From Litorimonas sp964511495 (GTDB taxonomy: Bacteria > Pseudomonadota > Alphaproteobacteria > Caulobacterales > Maricaulaceae): a stretch of 64,000 bases of DNA. This document shows positions 45,205-54,300 of this stretch, piece by piece (position 1 is the stretch's first letter; the number at the start of each line of letters is the position of its first letter). Position numbers and translations under genes: made by a program. Location of the stretch: contig CAZEFT010000005.1 in assembly GCA_964511495.1 (NCBI GenBank), positions 100,955 through 164,954 on the forward strand, given 5' to 3'. The notes beneath the pieces were generated by a model, which was not told the DNA's origin, made no database searches, and saw only the letters and a program-made list of their open reading frames with translations.

Positions 45205-46050
45205 CTATTCGATTGGAGACAGGAGCTCTGGAGCTGTAACAAGTTGACGTACACCATGGGATTTTGTCTCGTTAAAGACATTACCCTGTTCAGCCCAACG
45301 GTGAAGTGAGCTGATGTCAACGCGCGCACAATTCGGACGCACACTCCATGTCACGTTAAGTGGTGAACATGTGGACTGGTCATAGCTTGGTCCTGTTGTG
45401 GAACCCCGGAAAACAATAGGCTCGCCCGTGTCTGACGGGATCATACCAGCCTGATGGAAATCACCTGTCTTCTGTCCAGGGTAATCCATTTTCGTGAAAT
45501 CCAAGGCGTTTTCCGGATCGTTGACAACCAAGAAGACCTGAGCTTCCACGCGAAGCAGTGGGTCCGTACATGTATCTGTCAAGCAAGAGCCCAAGCCTTC
45601 ACCCGGTTCAATATCACAGGAGGTATGCACCCAGTGAACTTCGATTGTGTCACCCGGCTTCACACCTTTATATGCACCTTTGCCCTGATAAGGGTCAAAC
45701 AATTCGATGTCTGACAGGCTGGACGCGTCATTACAGGCGTAGCCGCCACTATCGGTATTATTCACAAAGACGCTGAAACCCGGACCTTTGTGCTCGGCAT
45801 TCGTATGAGTGTGAATATTACAGAGGTTCATTTCTGTAGACGCAGGTGCCATTTCGAACATCACCGGATTTAAGCCCGCCGTCATTGAAATATCACGAGG
45901 TGTTTGTGGGCCAAAATCTGTACAAAGATTTTTCTCAGCAGACGCCATAGTGGTTTCTGTCATCGTATCCGCTTTTTCCATTGAAGTATCTGTCGCACAG
46001 GCAGAGAGGACGAGAGCGGCGGCCGTAAATGTAAGGGCAGTAGCGCGCAT
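45205..46050 (-). CDS. Delta-class carbonic anhydrase, lipoprotein
   Basis: A 281-residue exported protein with lipobox LSAC (Cys18). The mature region has FGPQTPRDI, MNLCNIHTHTNAEHKGPGF, CLTDTCTDPLLRVEAQVFLVVND, FRGSTTGPSYD and NVTWSVRP, which I recognise as the bacterial proteins annotated as delta-class carbonic anhydrase. His80, His82 and His87 are the likely zinc ligands. It would interconvert CO2 and bicarbonate in the periplasm. Delta enzymes are best known from diatoms and other marine protists. The assignment is by recalled similarity and has not been searched. Confidence 0.8.
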   Translation of the reverse strand: MRATALTFTAAALVLSACATDTSMEKADTMTETTMASAEKNLCTDFGPQTPRDISMTAGLNPVMFEMAPASTEMNLCNIHTHTNAEHKGPGFSVFVNNTDSGGYACNDASSLSDIELFDPYQGKGAYKGVKPGDTIEVHWVHTSCDIEPGEGLGSCLTDTCTDPLLRVEAQVFLVVNDPENALDFTKMDYPGQKTGDFHQAGMIPSDTGEPIVFRGSTTGPSYDQSTCSPLNVTWSVRPNCARVDISSLHRWAEQGNVFNETKSHGVRQLVTAPELLSPIE

Positions 46051-46216
46051 AGGTTTTCCTTTGGTTTCCTAAATACAAATAAAAAGGCAGGCTGACCTGG
46101 GGGAAATAGATATGCCCTGCGTCAACCTGTCTTAACTACGCGCTAATTAGAAAAAGGGTTCGAATAGTTTAAATATAATATTTGAATATAAATTATAGCT
46201 TCAAACTATGTATTAA

Positions 46217-47581
46217 TCACGCAATGCTGACGGTTTTTATGTTACAAAAAGCGCGAATACCCTCGGCGGCCAATTCCCGACCATAGCCCGACTTTTTAAT
46301 CCCGCCGAAAGGAAGACGCGGGTCAGAAGACGTCATGGAATTCACAAACGTGCCTCCGGCTTCCAAATGCGCAATCGCATAGTCTTGCTCGGCCTTATCC
46401 ATAGTCCAAATGGATGACCCCAACCCAAAGGGTGATGAGTTGGCGATGTCGACGGCCTCTTTTAATGAGTCGACTTTAAACAGCATCATCACAGGAGCGA
46501 AAAATTCCTCGTGATAGATGTCAGAGCTCTCCGGAATGTTCTCTAAAATACCAGGGCGATAAAAATATCCGTCACCTGCAATCGGTTCGGCGCCCGTTAC
46601 ATGATCCGCCCCATCGGCTATGGCCTGATCGACCTGTCTGCAGATTTCGTCTAGGGCATCCTGATTGACCAATGGGCCAATATCCGTGTAATCAGACATT
46701 GGATCACCAATGACCAAATCCTCCATCGCCGATTTGAAGCGGGCTTTGACATCGTCATAAATATCAGAGTGAACAAAGAAACGTTTTGCAGCGATGCAGC
46801 TCTGGCCGTTATTTTGCGTTCTCGCCTTCATTCCGGTGGCGACAGCCTTCTCAATATCCGCACTCGGCATTATGATAAACGCATCCGAACCGCCCAATTC
46901 CAACACGGTCGGTTTAATTTCTTCGCCGCAAATGGAAGCAACAGACGCCCCCGCAGGTTCTGAGCCCGTGAGCGTCGCCGCCCGGACGCGGTCATCGCGC
47001 AATATAAGTTCCACTTTATCACCGCCGATTAAGAGGGTTTGAAAAGAGCCATCGGGAAAGCCCGCGCGTTTAAAGACATCTTCAATGGCGAGGGCCGATT
47101 GCGGAACGTTAGAGGCATGTTTCAAAAGCCCCGTATTCCCCGCCATGAGCGCAGGCGCGGCAAAACGAAAGACCTGCCACAACGGATAATTCCATGGCAT
47201 GACAGCCAAGACAGGGCCGAGCGGCAGATATTTCCGATAAGCCTCTGAGGCATTTGTCTGAACGGGTTCATCCGCCAAATGCGCCGCCGCCGTCTCGGCA
47301 TAGTAGCGACAGACCCAAGCACATTTTTCAACTTCTGCGATGGAGGCTTTATGTGTCTTCCCCATTTCGAGGGTCATAATTTCACCCAGAGCGGACGCCT
47401 TCTCCTCTAATATCTCCGCCGCCTTACGGAGCGCCACGGCGCGCTTGTCAAAAGTCCAAAAAATTAAAGCCTTATGCGCCTCCACAGCGCGAGAAATCGC
47501 CCCATCGACATATTCATCCGTATGCGCATCAAAGGTTTTGACAACCTCGCCAGTGGCCGGATTACGGGATTGGATTGGCAT
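46217..47581 (-). CDS. NAD(P)-dependent aldehyde dehydrogenase, succinate-semialdehyde dehydrogenase type
   Basis: A 454-residue aldehyde dehydrogenase. The motifs MPWNYPLWQVFRFAAPAL, TLTGSEPAG, VLELGGSDAF (catalytic Glu) and NNGQSCIAAKRF (catalytic Cys) are intact, with SDPRLPFGGIKKSGYGRE near the end. The short N-terminus beginning MPIQSRNPATGE is typical of the Sad/GabD-like group of about 455 residues. I start there (ATG 47581); the frame extends 18 codons upstream without a good ribosome binding site. No GABA genes are adjacent, so the physiological aldehyde is open. Confidence 0.88.
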   Translation of the reverse strand: MPIQSRNPATGEVVKTFDAHTDEYVDGAISRAVEAHKALIFWTFDKRAVALRKAAEILEEKASALGEIMTLEMGKTHKASIAEVEKCAWVCRYYAETAAAHLADEPVQTNASEAYRKYLPLGPVLAVMPWNYPLWQVFRFAAPALMAGNTGLLKHASNVPQSALAIEDVFKRAGFPDGSFQTLLIGGDKVELILRDDRVRAATLTGSEPAGASVASICGEEIKPTVLELGGSDAFIIMPSADIEKAVATGMKARTQNNGQSCIAAKRFFVHSDIYDDVKARFKSAMEDLVIGDPMSDYTDIGPLVNQDALDEICRQVDQAIADGADHVTGAEPIAGDGYFYRPGILENIPESSDIYHEEFFAPVMMLFKVDSLKEAVDIANSSPFGLGSSIWTMDKAEQDYAIAHLEAGGTFVNSMTSSDPRLPFGGIKKSGYGRELAAEGIRAFCNIKTVSIA

Positions 47582-47880
47582 ATATTTGTCCTTATTGAAG
47601 TCTGTCTTTATCTCTGTTTCAGCGCTCTTTGACACGGGCTTGGTGCCGCTCCCAAAATAGCCGTCATTCTAATGTAGGCTATTCTGACGATGCAACGATT
47701 TCCGATACATCGATCATAAACCGACACACAGTCTCTCTACGTGAGAAGAAGGGGAATGTTTCCCCTCTTTTGTAAAACGTTTGATTTCAGCGTGTTACAA
47801 CGCTCTGACCTTAAGTTGAAACAGCGAATTATCACAAAATCAATTGACATATGACAGTTTTATGATAGTAATGTGACACT

Positions 47881-48060
47881 ATGACGACACATTTATTACA
47901 ACTCAAAACCGACTCAGCGAAGCTCCTTCGAAAATATCAAGAGGCTGACATGTCACTTGGCGCAACATTAGGCGTCGCCGCTTTCTCCGCAGTTATTGCC
48001 ATTGGCGGAAGCGTCTTGCTCGACATGTTCCTCTCGCCCTTAATCATTCACCTGCCGTAA
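47881..48060 (+). CDS. Possible small membrane protein, 59 residues
   Basis: An ATG-to-TAA frame whose product has a charged N-terminal part (LQLKTDSAKLLRKYQEAD) and one strongly hydrophobic segment (LGATLGVAAFSAVIAIGGSV). The codon pattern looks protein-coding. A plausible -10/-35 region lies in the AT-rich sequence just before it, but the ribosome binding site is weak. It occupies an otherwise empty 465-bp gap between the aldehyde dehydrogenase and DUF1905 genes. No family is recognised. Confidence 0.4.
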   Translation: MTTHLLQLKTDSAKLLRKYQEADMSLGATLGVAAFSAVIAIGGSVLLDMFLSPLIIHLP

Positions 48061-48100
48061 AACAGCCCGCGAATGGCGTTGGGGCTGACCAAGGCCTCAA

Positions 48101-48403
48101 TTATATAAAGACTTCGAGAGCGACGTGAACGAGGCTCCCTGCTGACAGATTTTCCGCTGTGCGGATAGCCGCTTTTATCGGGAGAAAATAGCACCCGCTT
48201 TTCTTATCAGGGAAAAGCGATGTCTGCCATGTCTGTTCTCCTACAACGACGGAGACACGAACCGTCCGAAACCCTCTCGCACTCTCTTTGGTAAATGCTT
48301 TAATGTCCTCAGACATAGATTTAGGGAGAGTCAAAAAATGCCAACTCCCCTTCCCCTGATACTCCCACAACGCAGCCTCAAATGTAAAATCCAAAGTGAT
48401 CAT
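48101..48403 (-). CDS. DUF1905 domain protein
   Basis: A 100-residue protein. The start LDFTFEAALWEYQGKGSWHFL, the middle GFRTVRVSVVVGEQTWQTSLFP and the end CYFLPIKAAIR match the small beta-barrel DUF1905 family, whose molecular role is not established. It has no signal peptide. The gene is complete and is the last ordinary gene before the decayed toxin region. Confidence 0.82.
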   Translation of the reverse strand: MITLDFTFEAALWEYQGKGSWHFLTLPKSMSEDIKAFTKESARGFRTVRVSVVVGEQTWQTSLFPDKKSGCYFLPIKAAIRTAENLSAGSLVHVALEVFI

Positions 48404-48649
48404 GGAAAGATCCTACCCTGATTCGGATAAGCCGTGATGGTTGCGATAGGCATAATATGTTGGCATTTTTAAATCACCCCAATTGGAAATATGGGTTAAG
48501 AGAAAATAGAAATCCAAATATAGCTCAAGGTGATAGGAAAGTGATGTCACTTTGGCCCACAAATAATCATAAAAAACAGAGCCACCCATAAGGACTAACT
48601 TTTCGTCAAAGTGGGCCTAAAGAACACTTCGCTTCGTCTTGCTCTACAG
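48404..48649. repeat. Noncoding stretch with copy R3 of the module-spacer repeat
   Basis: No gene is visible. The part 48611-48648 matches 49797-49835 over most of its length: GGCCCA-TTTGACG-like, AGCGAAG and TGTAGAGCAAGA blocks on the minus strand. It lies just after the small membrane-protein gene, in the same relative position as the other copies after their genes. Confidence 0.5.
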
Positions 48650-48910
48650 CTAATCCAACCCTTTTTTCGTCTTCAAGGTTTTTTCTATTAGCAACCACAA
48701 CATATAAGCCCATGAACCAAACGCTAAAACCAGTCCCATAGAATGCTTCATTGGCATACCAAGAAACAAAGCATCCTTACCTCTAAAATCATAAAATAAT
48801 TCCAAAAGTAAGCCACCTACGAAGCCGACAACATAACAAAAGGCAAATAGAATCGCGGACAAAAAAAGCCCCTTAACACCAAACAACTCTTTTAGACTAT
48901 TTAACTTCAT
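48650..48910 (-). CDS. Small membrane protein, possible immunity protein
   Basis: An 86-residue protein with two or three hydrophobic segments (GLFLSAILFAFCYVVGFVGG, MGLVLAFGSWAYMLWLLI) and a lysine-rich C-terminus. The ATG at 48910 is eight bases after AGGA. It overlaps the 3' end of the preceding fragment by 14 bases, the close coupling seen for toxin/immunity pairs. Two clearer immunity-type modules follow upstream, and the same repeat lies after each. Immunity function is inference; no family is recognised. Confidence 0.45.
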   Translation of the reverse strand: MKLNSLKELFGVKGLFLSAILFAFCYVVGFVGGLLLELFYDFRGKDALFLGMPMKHSMGLVLAFGSWAYMLWLLIEKTLKTKKGLD

Positions 48911-49130
48911 CAACAGTTCCTATCATATACTTCGCACGTAGGTTGAAGTGCCACATCATTCGTTGCCACGCCAATCCCTTCCGACGCAGCTGTACCAGCA
49001 TCGCCGCCCTTGCATGACGCGCCTCGACACAGGTGACAGGCATGCCAAGAGCGAGGAGTTCCGCCTGAAGCCGCGGAGATAATGCGCCAGCCTCATGGCC
49101 CGCGCGGCACATTCGTTGGCCTCTACACAC
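48897..49130 (-). pseudogene. IS110-type transposase fragment joined to unknown tail
   Basis: The first half of this 77-codon frame (RAGHEAGALSPRLQAELLA, MPVTCVEARHARAAM) corresponds to the N-terminal RuvC-like domain of IS110-family transposases, which usually continues with QRNKTDRNDA. Here it changes after about residue 50 to MMWHFNLRAKYMIGTVDEVK, which does not match. The remainder of the transposase is absent. Either an IS110 copy was deleted, or its fragment was fused to a displaced toxin tail ahead of the membrane protein gene. Confidence 0.6.
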
Positions 49131-49150
49131 TTTCTGAACCCTTCTTTCCG
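49121..49150. repeat. Copy R2 of the module-spacer repeat
   Basis: The block CTCTACA, a few variable bases, then TTCTGAACCC and a CTTTCC-like end matches 49829-49857. It sits between the end of the 49173 gene and the IS110 fragment, which appears to have replaced the outer part of this copy. Confidence 0.5.
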
Positions 49151-49172
49151 TTTATCTCCGGACTAAGCTTAT

Positions 49173-49451
49173 TTACTCAACCCAAATTTTTGAGCAATAT
49201 TCAGAAGCGGCCTTATACACTCCATGTGTTATCTCATCTGTTTCAAGACGTATGTAATCATCGCCTAAAGGCCCGCCTTGAATTATTATCGTATGAATGT
49301 TTTTATCTCTCTCACCATCAGTTTTTAACAATACTGAAGCGCCATCTTTGGCGATGAGTTTCAAAATTAAAGGGACAGTATTCCAGTCTTCGGTAAGTGG
49401 TACGAATTTAGGGTTTGCGAGTCTTCTTAACAATTCAGCTCTGTTCTTCAT
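49173..49451 (-). CDS. Putative immunity protein of a second toxin module
   Basis: A 92-residue soluble acidic protein (LANPKFVPLTEDWNTV, IIIQGGPLGDDYIRLETDE). I do not recognise its family. Its ATG overlaps by four bases (ATGA) the stop of an upstream remnant reading IDNVARGNIRNIDQIADALG, which looks like the end of a polymorphic toxin. Such overlap is the usual arrangement for toxin tail and immunity gene. Repeat R2 follows it. Confidence 0.55.
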   Translation of the reverse strand: MKNRAELLRRLANPKFVPLTEDWNTVPLILKLIAKDGASVLLKTDGERDKNIHTIIIQGGPLGDDYIRLETDEITHGVYKAASEYCSKIWVE

Positions 49452-49540
49452 TCCTTGTTCCCTCCCAAGGCATCGGCAATTTGATCGATATTTCTGATAT
49501 TGCCTCTTGCTACATTATCAATAGCACTCCTGATGTGCGA
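49448..49540 (-). pseudogene. Remnant of a polymorphic toxin C-terminus
   Basis: About 30 codons remain: SHIRSAIDNVARGNIRNIDQ and IADALGGNKE, ending in TGA within the start of the immunity-like gene. The style (regular helix with the IDN-x-RGN-I-x-NID pattern) is that of C-terminal tips of Rhs/contact-dependent toxins. An in-frame TAA lies just upstream, so the toxin body is lost. It is too short to assign an activity. Confidence 0.45.
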
Positions 49541-49560
49541 AGATTATAAATCAGGAATTT

Positions 49561-49728
49561 CTATACCTCAAACTGTTGCATGCACCGTACCTTTATTTCA
49601 TTTTGGAATAAATGCCCTCCACCAACTACGTCTCTTATGACGGACGCGGCTTGGTCGTGAGCATCACTTCTGTAAGATGCATTTGCAACAATTGTGGAAG
49701 ATTCTTTCCTATGATAAAATGATGTCAC
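49561..49728 (-). CDS. Possible small protein or coding remnant, 55 codons
   Basis: A GTG-started frame (VTSFYHRKESSTIVANASYR, then SDAHDQAASVIRDVVGGG) with amino-acid composition that looks genuine, ending at TAG. It stays open several codons upstream of the GTG, and no ribosome binding site is convincing. It fills part of the 460-bp gap between the SUKH gene and the second module. It could be a relic of another immunity gene or of a toxin. Confidence 0.3.
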   Translation of the reverse strand: MTSFYHRKESSTIVANASYRSDAHDQAASVIRDVVGGGHLFQNEIKVRCMQQFEV

Positions 49729-49796
49729 TATCGTTATAAAATAAGTTGTAATTACAGACTTACCTTAAAGGATTCGCTCCGCATCGTAGCGTCGAA

Positions 49797-49857
49797 ATGG
49801 GCCACAATGGCCGCTTCGCTTTATCTTGCTCTACATCCAGTTTCTGAACCCCTTTCC
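49797..49857. repeat. Copy R1 of the module-spacer repeat
   Basis: This is the most complete copy. Read on the minus strand it runs from GGAAAGGGGTTCAGAAA through TGTAGAGCAAGATAAAGCG to GGCCCATTTCGACG. Parts of it recur at 49121-49150 and at 48611-48655. It lies between the SUKH immunity gene and the next module. Confidence 0.55.
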
Positions 49858-49911
49858 AATTTCAAGTCGTAATAATTTAGTCAAAAAATTCAAATTTCGT
49901 CTATGATCTCT

Positions 49912-50334
49912 TTAACTAAATGCTTTTTCAACTTTGTTTGGAAACTGGACTAGATCTAAAAAACTATTGGCGACACGCAGCTGAGATTTTTGTAAATCAA
50001 ATTGGTCAGCAATAAATACTACGCCATCGTCTTTCACAAAAAAAATCTCTGAAGCGCCATTATCTCCAAATACGAACCTCTTACGTTTACAATTTAAAAA
50101 ACCAAGATCAAAAGTTCGCTCAAAAGATTCCTCCAAATTAAAAAAACAAAAATATTGCTTACCCAAAAAACCATCCCAGCCATTTGCGCAAGTATAAAAA
50201 CCTTGCAAAGAACGAGGTAGAGGAAAACCTAAGGCACTAAGGTTATTTAAAATTTCGGGGCTCAAATAACTTTCATCAGAACTCTGAATACTCAAGATAT
50301 TACGTATTATATTAAGATCATCATCCAAAACCAT
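49912..50334 (-). CDS. SUKH (SMI1/KNR4) family immunity protein
   Basis: A 140-residue protein with the SUKH fold pattern: the N-terminal helix ending LSALGFPLPRSLQGFYTCANGWDGF, then FFNLEESFE, FVFGDNGASEIFFVKDDGVV and a C-terminal helix SFLDLVQFPNKVEKAF. SUKH proteins neutralise nuclease toxins of the polymorphic type. Its ATG shares one base with the TAA of an HNH-type toxin tail (TAATG), so translation was coupled. The gene is intact although the toxin body upstream is broken. It would protect against the cognate nuclease from sister cells. Confidence 0.87.
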   Translation of the reverse strand: MVLDDDLNIIRNILSIQSSDESYLSPEILNNLSALGFPLPRSLQGFYTCANGWDGFLGKQYFCFFNLEESFERTFDLGFLNCKRKRFVFGDNGASEIFFVKDDGVVFIADQFDLQKSQLRVANSFLDLVQFPNKVEKAFS

Positions 50335-51101
50335 TATTCACTAACCTGCCTTTGCACTTTATTCCACCACTGAGTTACAGCCTTATGCTGCGCCTTAGTT
50401 ACTAAAACTCTATTGGCCAAATCGGTAGGGCTTCCTCCAAATTTTACAGGGACTACCTCATGTATCTGATAGTTCGACCCTAAACCCCATTCTTTTCTTA
50501 ACCTTTGATTGATGTTATTGGCAGACTTCGCGCGGCTGAATATTCGTGACCCGAAATCAACCGCAAAGCTTGATCAGGGCGAGCGGAAGTTGTTGCTGGA
50601 CATCCACTCATATCCGCAATGCGAAAAGACCCTTGAGCTAATGCTTTAGTTGGTGCGGCACTAGCAGGATTACGGCCCGGATCTCCAGCCATCCGCAAGC
50701 CACCTAAAGCAGTTCCATTCCAAAAGATTGGATTTGCCATGTAGGTTGTGCTTGCAAATGATCCGACAGCTGCACACCCGCCCCCAGCGCAAACATAACC
50801 TGCTCCAACCATGTCGAGCCCTACAGCAGCACCTGTCGCCTCGCATTCCTGCCTCCAATTAGATCGGCTTTAGAGATGTTTCCTTGCATATAGGCGATGT
50901 CGTGTAGTCTTGCGTAATGCATTGAAAGCGTCTCATTGCCGTCAGGGCAATATTGTTAATGGGATCATTGAAGGTGTATGAATAGCGATTAAATTGAGCG
51001 GCCTTCCCGTTATCCAAGAACCCCACGGGATCCATGCTCAAGAACCACCCAATAACCGGATCATAATACCTTGCTTGCATATAATTTGGGAAGCCACGCA
51101 C
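50334..51101 (-). pseudogene. Broken Rhs-family toxin C-terminus with HNH nuclease tail
   Basis: Three pieces in different frames. (1) 50859-51101 holds the Rhs core motif QARYYDPVIGWFLSMDPVGF followed by NRYSYTFNDPINN, then loses similarity. (2) 50498-50812 holds a small-residue linker (GAGYVCAGGGCAAVGSFAS). (3) 50334-50573 encodes IHEVVPVKFGGSPTDLANRV and QHKAVTQWWNKVQRQVSE, the His-containing tail of an HNH-type toxin, with a stop just upstream in frame. Frameshifts join the pieces poorly and the large N-terminal Rhs body is absent. It is an orphan tip or a decayed gene next to an intact immunity gene. Confidence 0.75.
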
Positions 51102-51360
51102 GTGACTTCTAAGCTAGCCTGCAATGGGGTAACGAAAACATGAGATGAGATGAATGGTGGGCCTAACAGGGGAAAGTTTGAACCGTTTGTTTCAGGAAAT
51201 GATGGAATGGCAATCAGTGCTGGCAAGCACCGAAACTTAACATTTTATAGTTTTATAATTGAATTTTTTTAGGCACTTCTTTAGCAGCCTTTAGACTTTG
51301 TATGAAACAGCTATGGAACTAAGCATAAGACATTTTATGTAACAATATAAAGCTTAACGC
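51102..51360. repeat. Intergenic region with left copy of an imperfect flanking repeat
   Basis: No complete gene. The stretch TGGTGGGCCTAACAGGGG at 51155, and ACTTAACATTTTATAG near 51235, recur with changes at 61283 and 61381 on the other side of the two-gene operon, in the same order and orientation. Spacing differs by about 19 bp. The origin is unknown; a degraded mobile element or duplicated promoter region is possible. Confidence 0.35.
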
Positions 51361-54300
51361 CTATAACTTACCGACTAGATTTATGAACCAGCCATCAGAG
51401 TCATCTCTGTAATCTGTTAGATCATCGGAAAAACCTGAGAAGCTATATCCGCCGCCAAATTTGATATTATCACCAATATGTCTGTGCATCCCAATCAAAG
51501 AGCCGTAGCGAGAGTCATCGGCAAGCGTGGCGGTCAGATAGCGGCCCTCGAAAAAAGCGTCCCACTTATTCATCATATGCACATCCGCACGCAGAACAGC
51601 GAGACCGACATCACTGTCAAGGAAGACATCACTGCCTCTGACAGTCTCCACTTCGCCCATTCGATAGGCGAGTTTTCCGCCTAATGAGACCGTATCGGTC
51701 AATTCATAAGTGCCGTCAGCCGAAACGATGTGGCTCTTTTGACGGGCATTAATCCGGCGGCGATTGCTCGTATCATTCGCGCCCTGATCGGCGGGAGACA
51801 AATCCTCGTAGAATGTATATTTCAGCAGCGCGTTAAACCGGTCATTCTCAACAGGTCGATAGGCCATGCCCAGCACACCCTCGACGAAATCCGCATCCAG
51901 AATCGAGCTTTGGTCAGATTCTGATATAGCTAGATTTAATCGACCTAAGAGTTCCAGATCACGCCCGGCTTGATAAGCCAGTGAGTTCCGCACAAAATAA
52001 GTATTTCTGTCACGATTACGCGCATTCAAAACGCCACGTTCGAAACGGGCTTCGCCATTGGAGGAAATTTTAAAGCTCGGGCCGGTATAGGCCGCCGATA
52101 AAGAGAAAGCTTCACGTTTGAAGTCTCCGATGACATCATCATTAATCGTCCCAATCTCTGCGCCAGCTCCGAATGCCCATCGCGCGGTCGGACGGAAGTC
52201 AATACCATAAGCGTGGCTGAAGTTTTGCCCGCTATCACCGAACGATAATTTCTCTTCCCCATAGATCGACAAAGCATCAGAATAGCGGCGTTTTGCACCG
52301 GCCGTAATCGTGCCATATGTGCTGTAACTCTCTGCCGGTGTTGTCGTAAGACTATCCTGATTATCTGCACTCACAGCATAGCCGATATAATATTCGGCCC
52401 CTTCGGGGTTTTGAATATTTAATTGTGCGGAGGCCCCCAACCCGCCATCCCCGTCAGAGACTTCACCAGATAATCGGGCATGCTGACTCAGGCGAATATC
52501 ACCGCCCCCACCGTAGCGGGTTGCCGCTGCGCGCCCGGTATCTTGTTGCAAAGTATCTTGATAGAAAGCTCTGACAGAAAGCGTATCGGACGGAGCATAA
52601 CGCGCCTCAACCGTTGCATCTGTGCGCGCGCCTGTTCCGCGAACCGAATTGGGCGAAAGGTTATTGATCGTGGTGGGGTCTTGATCAGTATGCCTGACGC
52701 CAAATGCGACAGAAAAATCCCGAGAGAGTTTTTGCGTCAAATCGGCATAAAGAGCGCGGCTTTCTCCGCGGCTTTCCGATTTTAAATCATCATATTGCAC
52801 ACTGACCCGCGTGCGATCACTCAGCGCGCCATCAAAGCCAACTTCGGCACGTGTGACTTCACCATAACCAATGCGACCTTGGCCGGAATATCCGCTTTCT
52901 TGATGCTCATAAATGCCTCGAATTTTGGCAGAATAAGGAAATCCACGACGACTCCCATCCAGCAAATCCATTTGACCTTCGACACGATAGGCATTGGCTT
53001 TAACGCCGCGCTGCCCCGGGGCCTGAACCTCATCGAATAAAAATCCGCCATCCGTTGTCCGGGCTTCGTTAAATCCCTGCCCTTCAGATTGACCAAACTC
53101 CCCTTTAATATAGCTGGTATCCGATAAACGCAGAAGCACATCGGCGGCCATTACGGTTTGGTCGGCCTCCCCTGTTGTTTCGCGCTGCGCCGTCGCACCG
53201 ATGCGAAGTTTTTCTCCCAACCACTGCGTTGCACGGCCCCCAATCGTATAACCGTCCAGAGCGGTGACGCCCGGCGTATATTCATAGCGTGCCACCAGAT
53301 AGGCTTCATGGCCGGAGAGCGAGCCCGTGCGAACAATTTGATTATCGGACACTGTGCTCTGCAAGGGTTCCGTCAATAAAATGCGGCCTTGCAGATAATC
53401 AATCGTATAATCTTCGAAAGCTGTAAGGGGGCGGGTCTCAACAACGAGGCCGGTGACTTTGTCTCGCACCTCAATCCGCAGACGTTCAGAGCCGACCGTT
53501 ATATCCTGCCGTTGAATATAATAGAGCGAACCGCCTGTGCCTCGGAACTCATCGCGTCCGGCCAAAGTGCCTGGATCAGCGGCAAACACTGTCGCCTGGC
53601 TGCGGCGTTCACCAAAAGAGGTGGAGCCCTGACTTTTCAAATCGGCGAGCGCACCATAAAGGCCACGGTCGAGTTGCGCAATTTCTGTGCCTTGAACGGC
53701 TGTCGCGAAATTACCCCATAACAAAGTTGAATCGTCTTTTTCCAATCGGACGTAAAAACGTCCTTGCGTCGGAGCATCTTCACGAAGCCTACTGCCATCA
53801 CCATAAACCGGATAATAATCCTCGGCATTCAAACGGCGTAATAATTGGCGTGGGTCTTTATCATCCAGATTGGATAAAAGGTCATCCAAGGACGCTTCGC
53901 CCGTATCCAAGGCTGCTGTGATAAGGGTATCGCCTTTTATGCGCCCTTTCAGATAGAACGCTCCCCGTCCGGCAATATCAACAGAGTCAAATTCATCACC
54001 TGGATCGGTCAGGTCGCTCAGGCCGATTGTGCGTTCTTCGCCAATCGTCAAGTCGCCCAAAGCGACGTAGAACAAATCCGTTTCTTTTAATTCAACATGA
54101 CGTTGGAATCGTAATTGCCCCCCCATAGGGTCAGCCAAAACGACATCAACGGGTTGTTTTCCAAATGGCAAAATCTGTTGTATCGCAAATTGTCCGTCAC
54201 CATCCGTGGGAACCGACCGGCCTAGTACATAGGGTGTGACACCATGTGGAATCTGGCTACCGTTAATCGTAACGGCTTCCCCGCGGATGGAAATATTTCG

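Noticed and set aside
50670..50858. Cysteine- and arginine-rich 62-codon minus-strand frame
   Set aside because: It is an alternative frame of the Rhs linker region and shows no family features.
51155..51185. Degenerate copy of the tRNA-Val 3' end as the left attachment site of the element
   Set aside because: Only AATGGTGGGC and a TTTGAACCG segment agree; the T arm and acceptor do not line up without gaps. I keep it only as part of the flanking-repeat observation.
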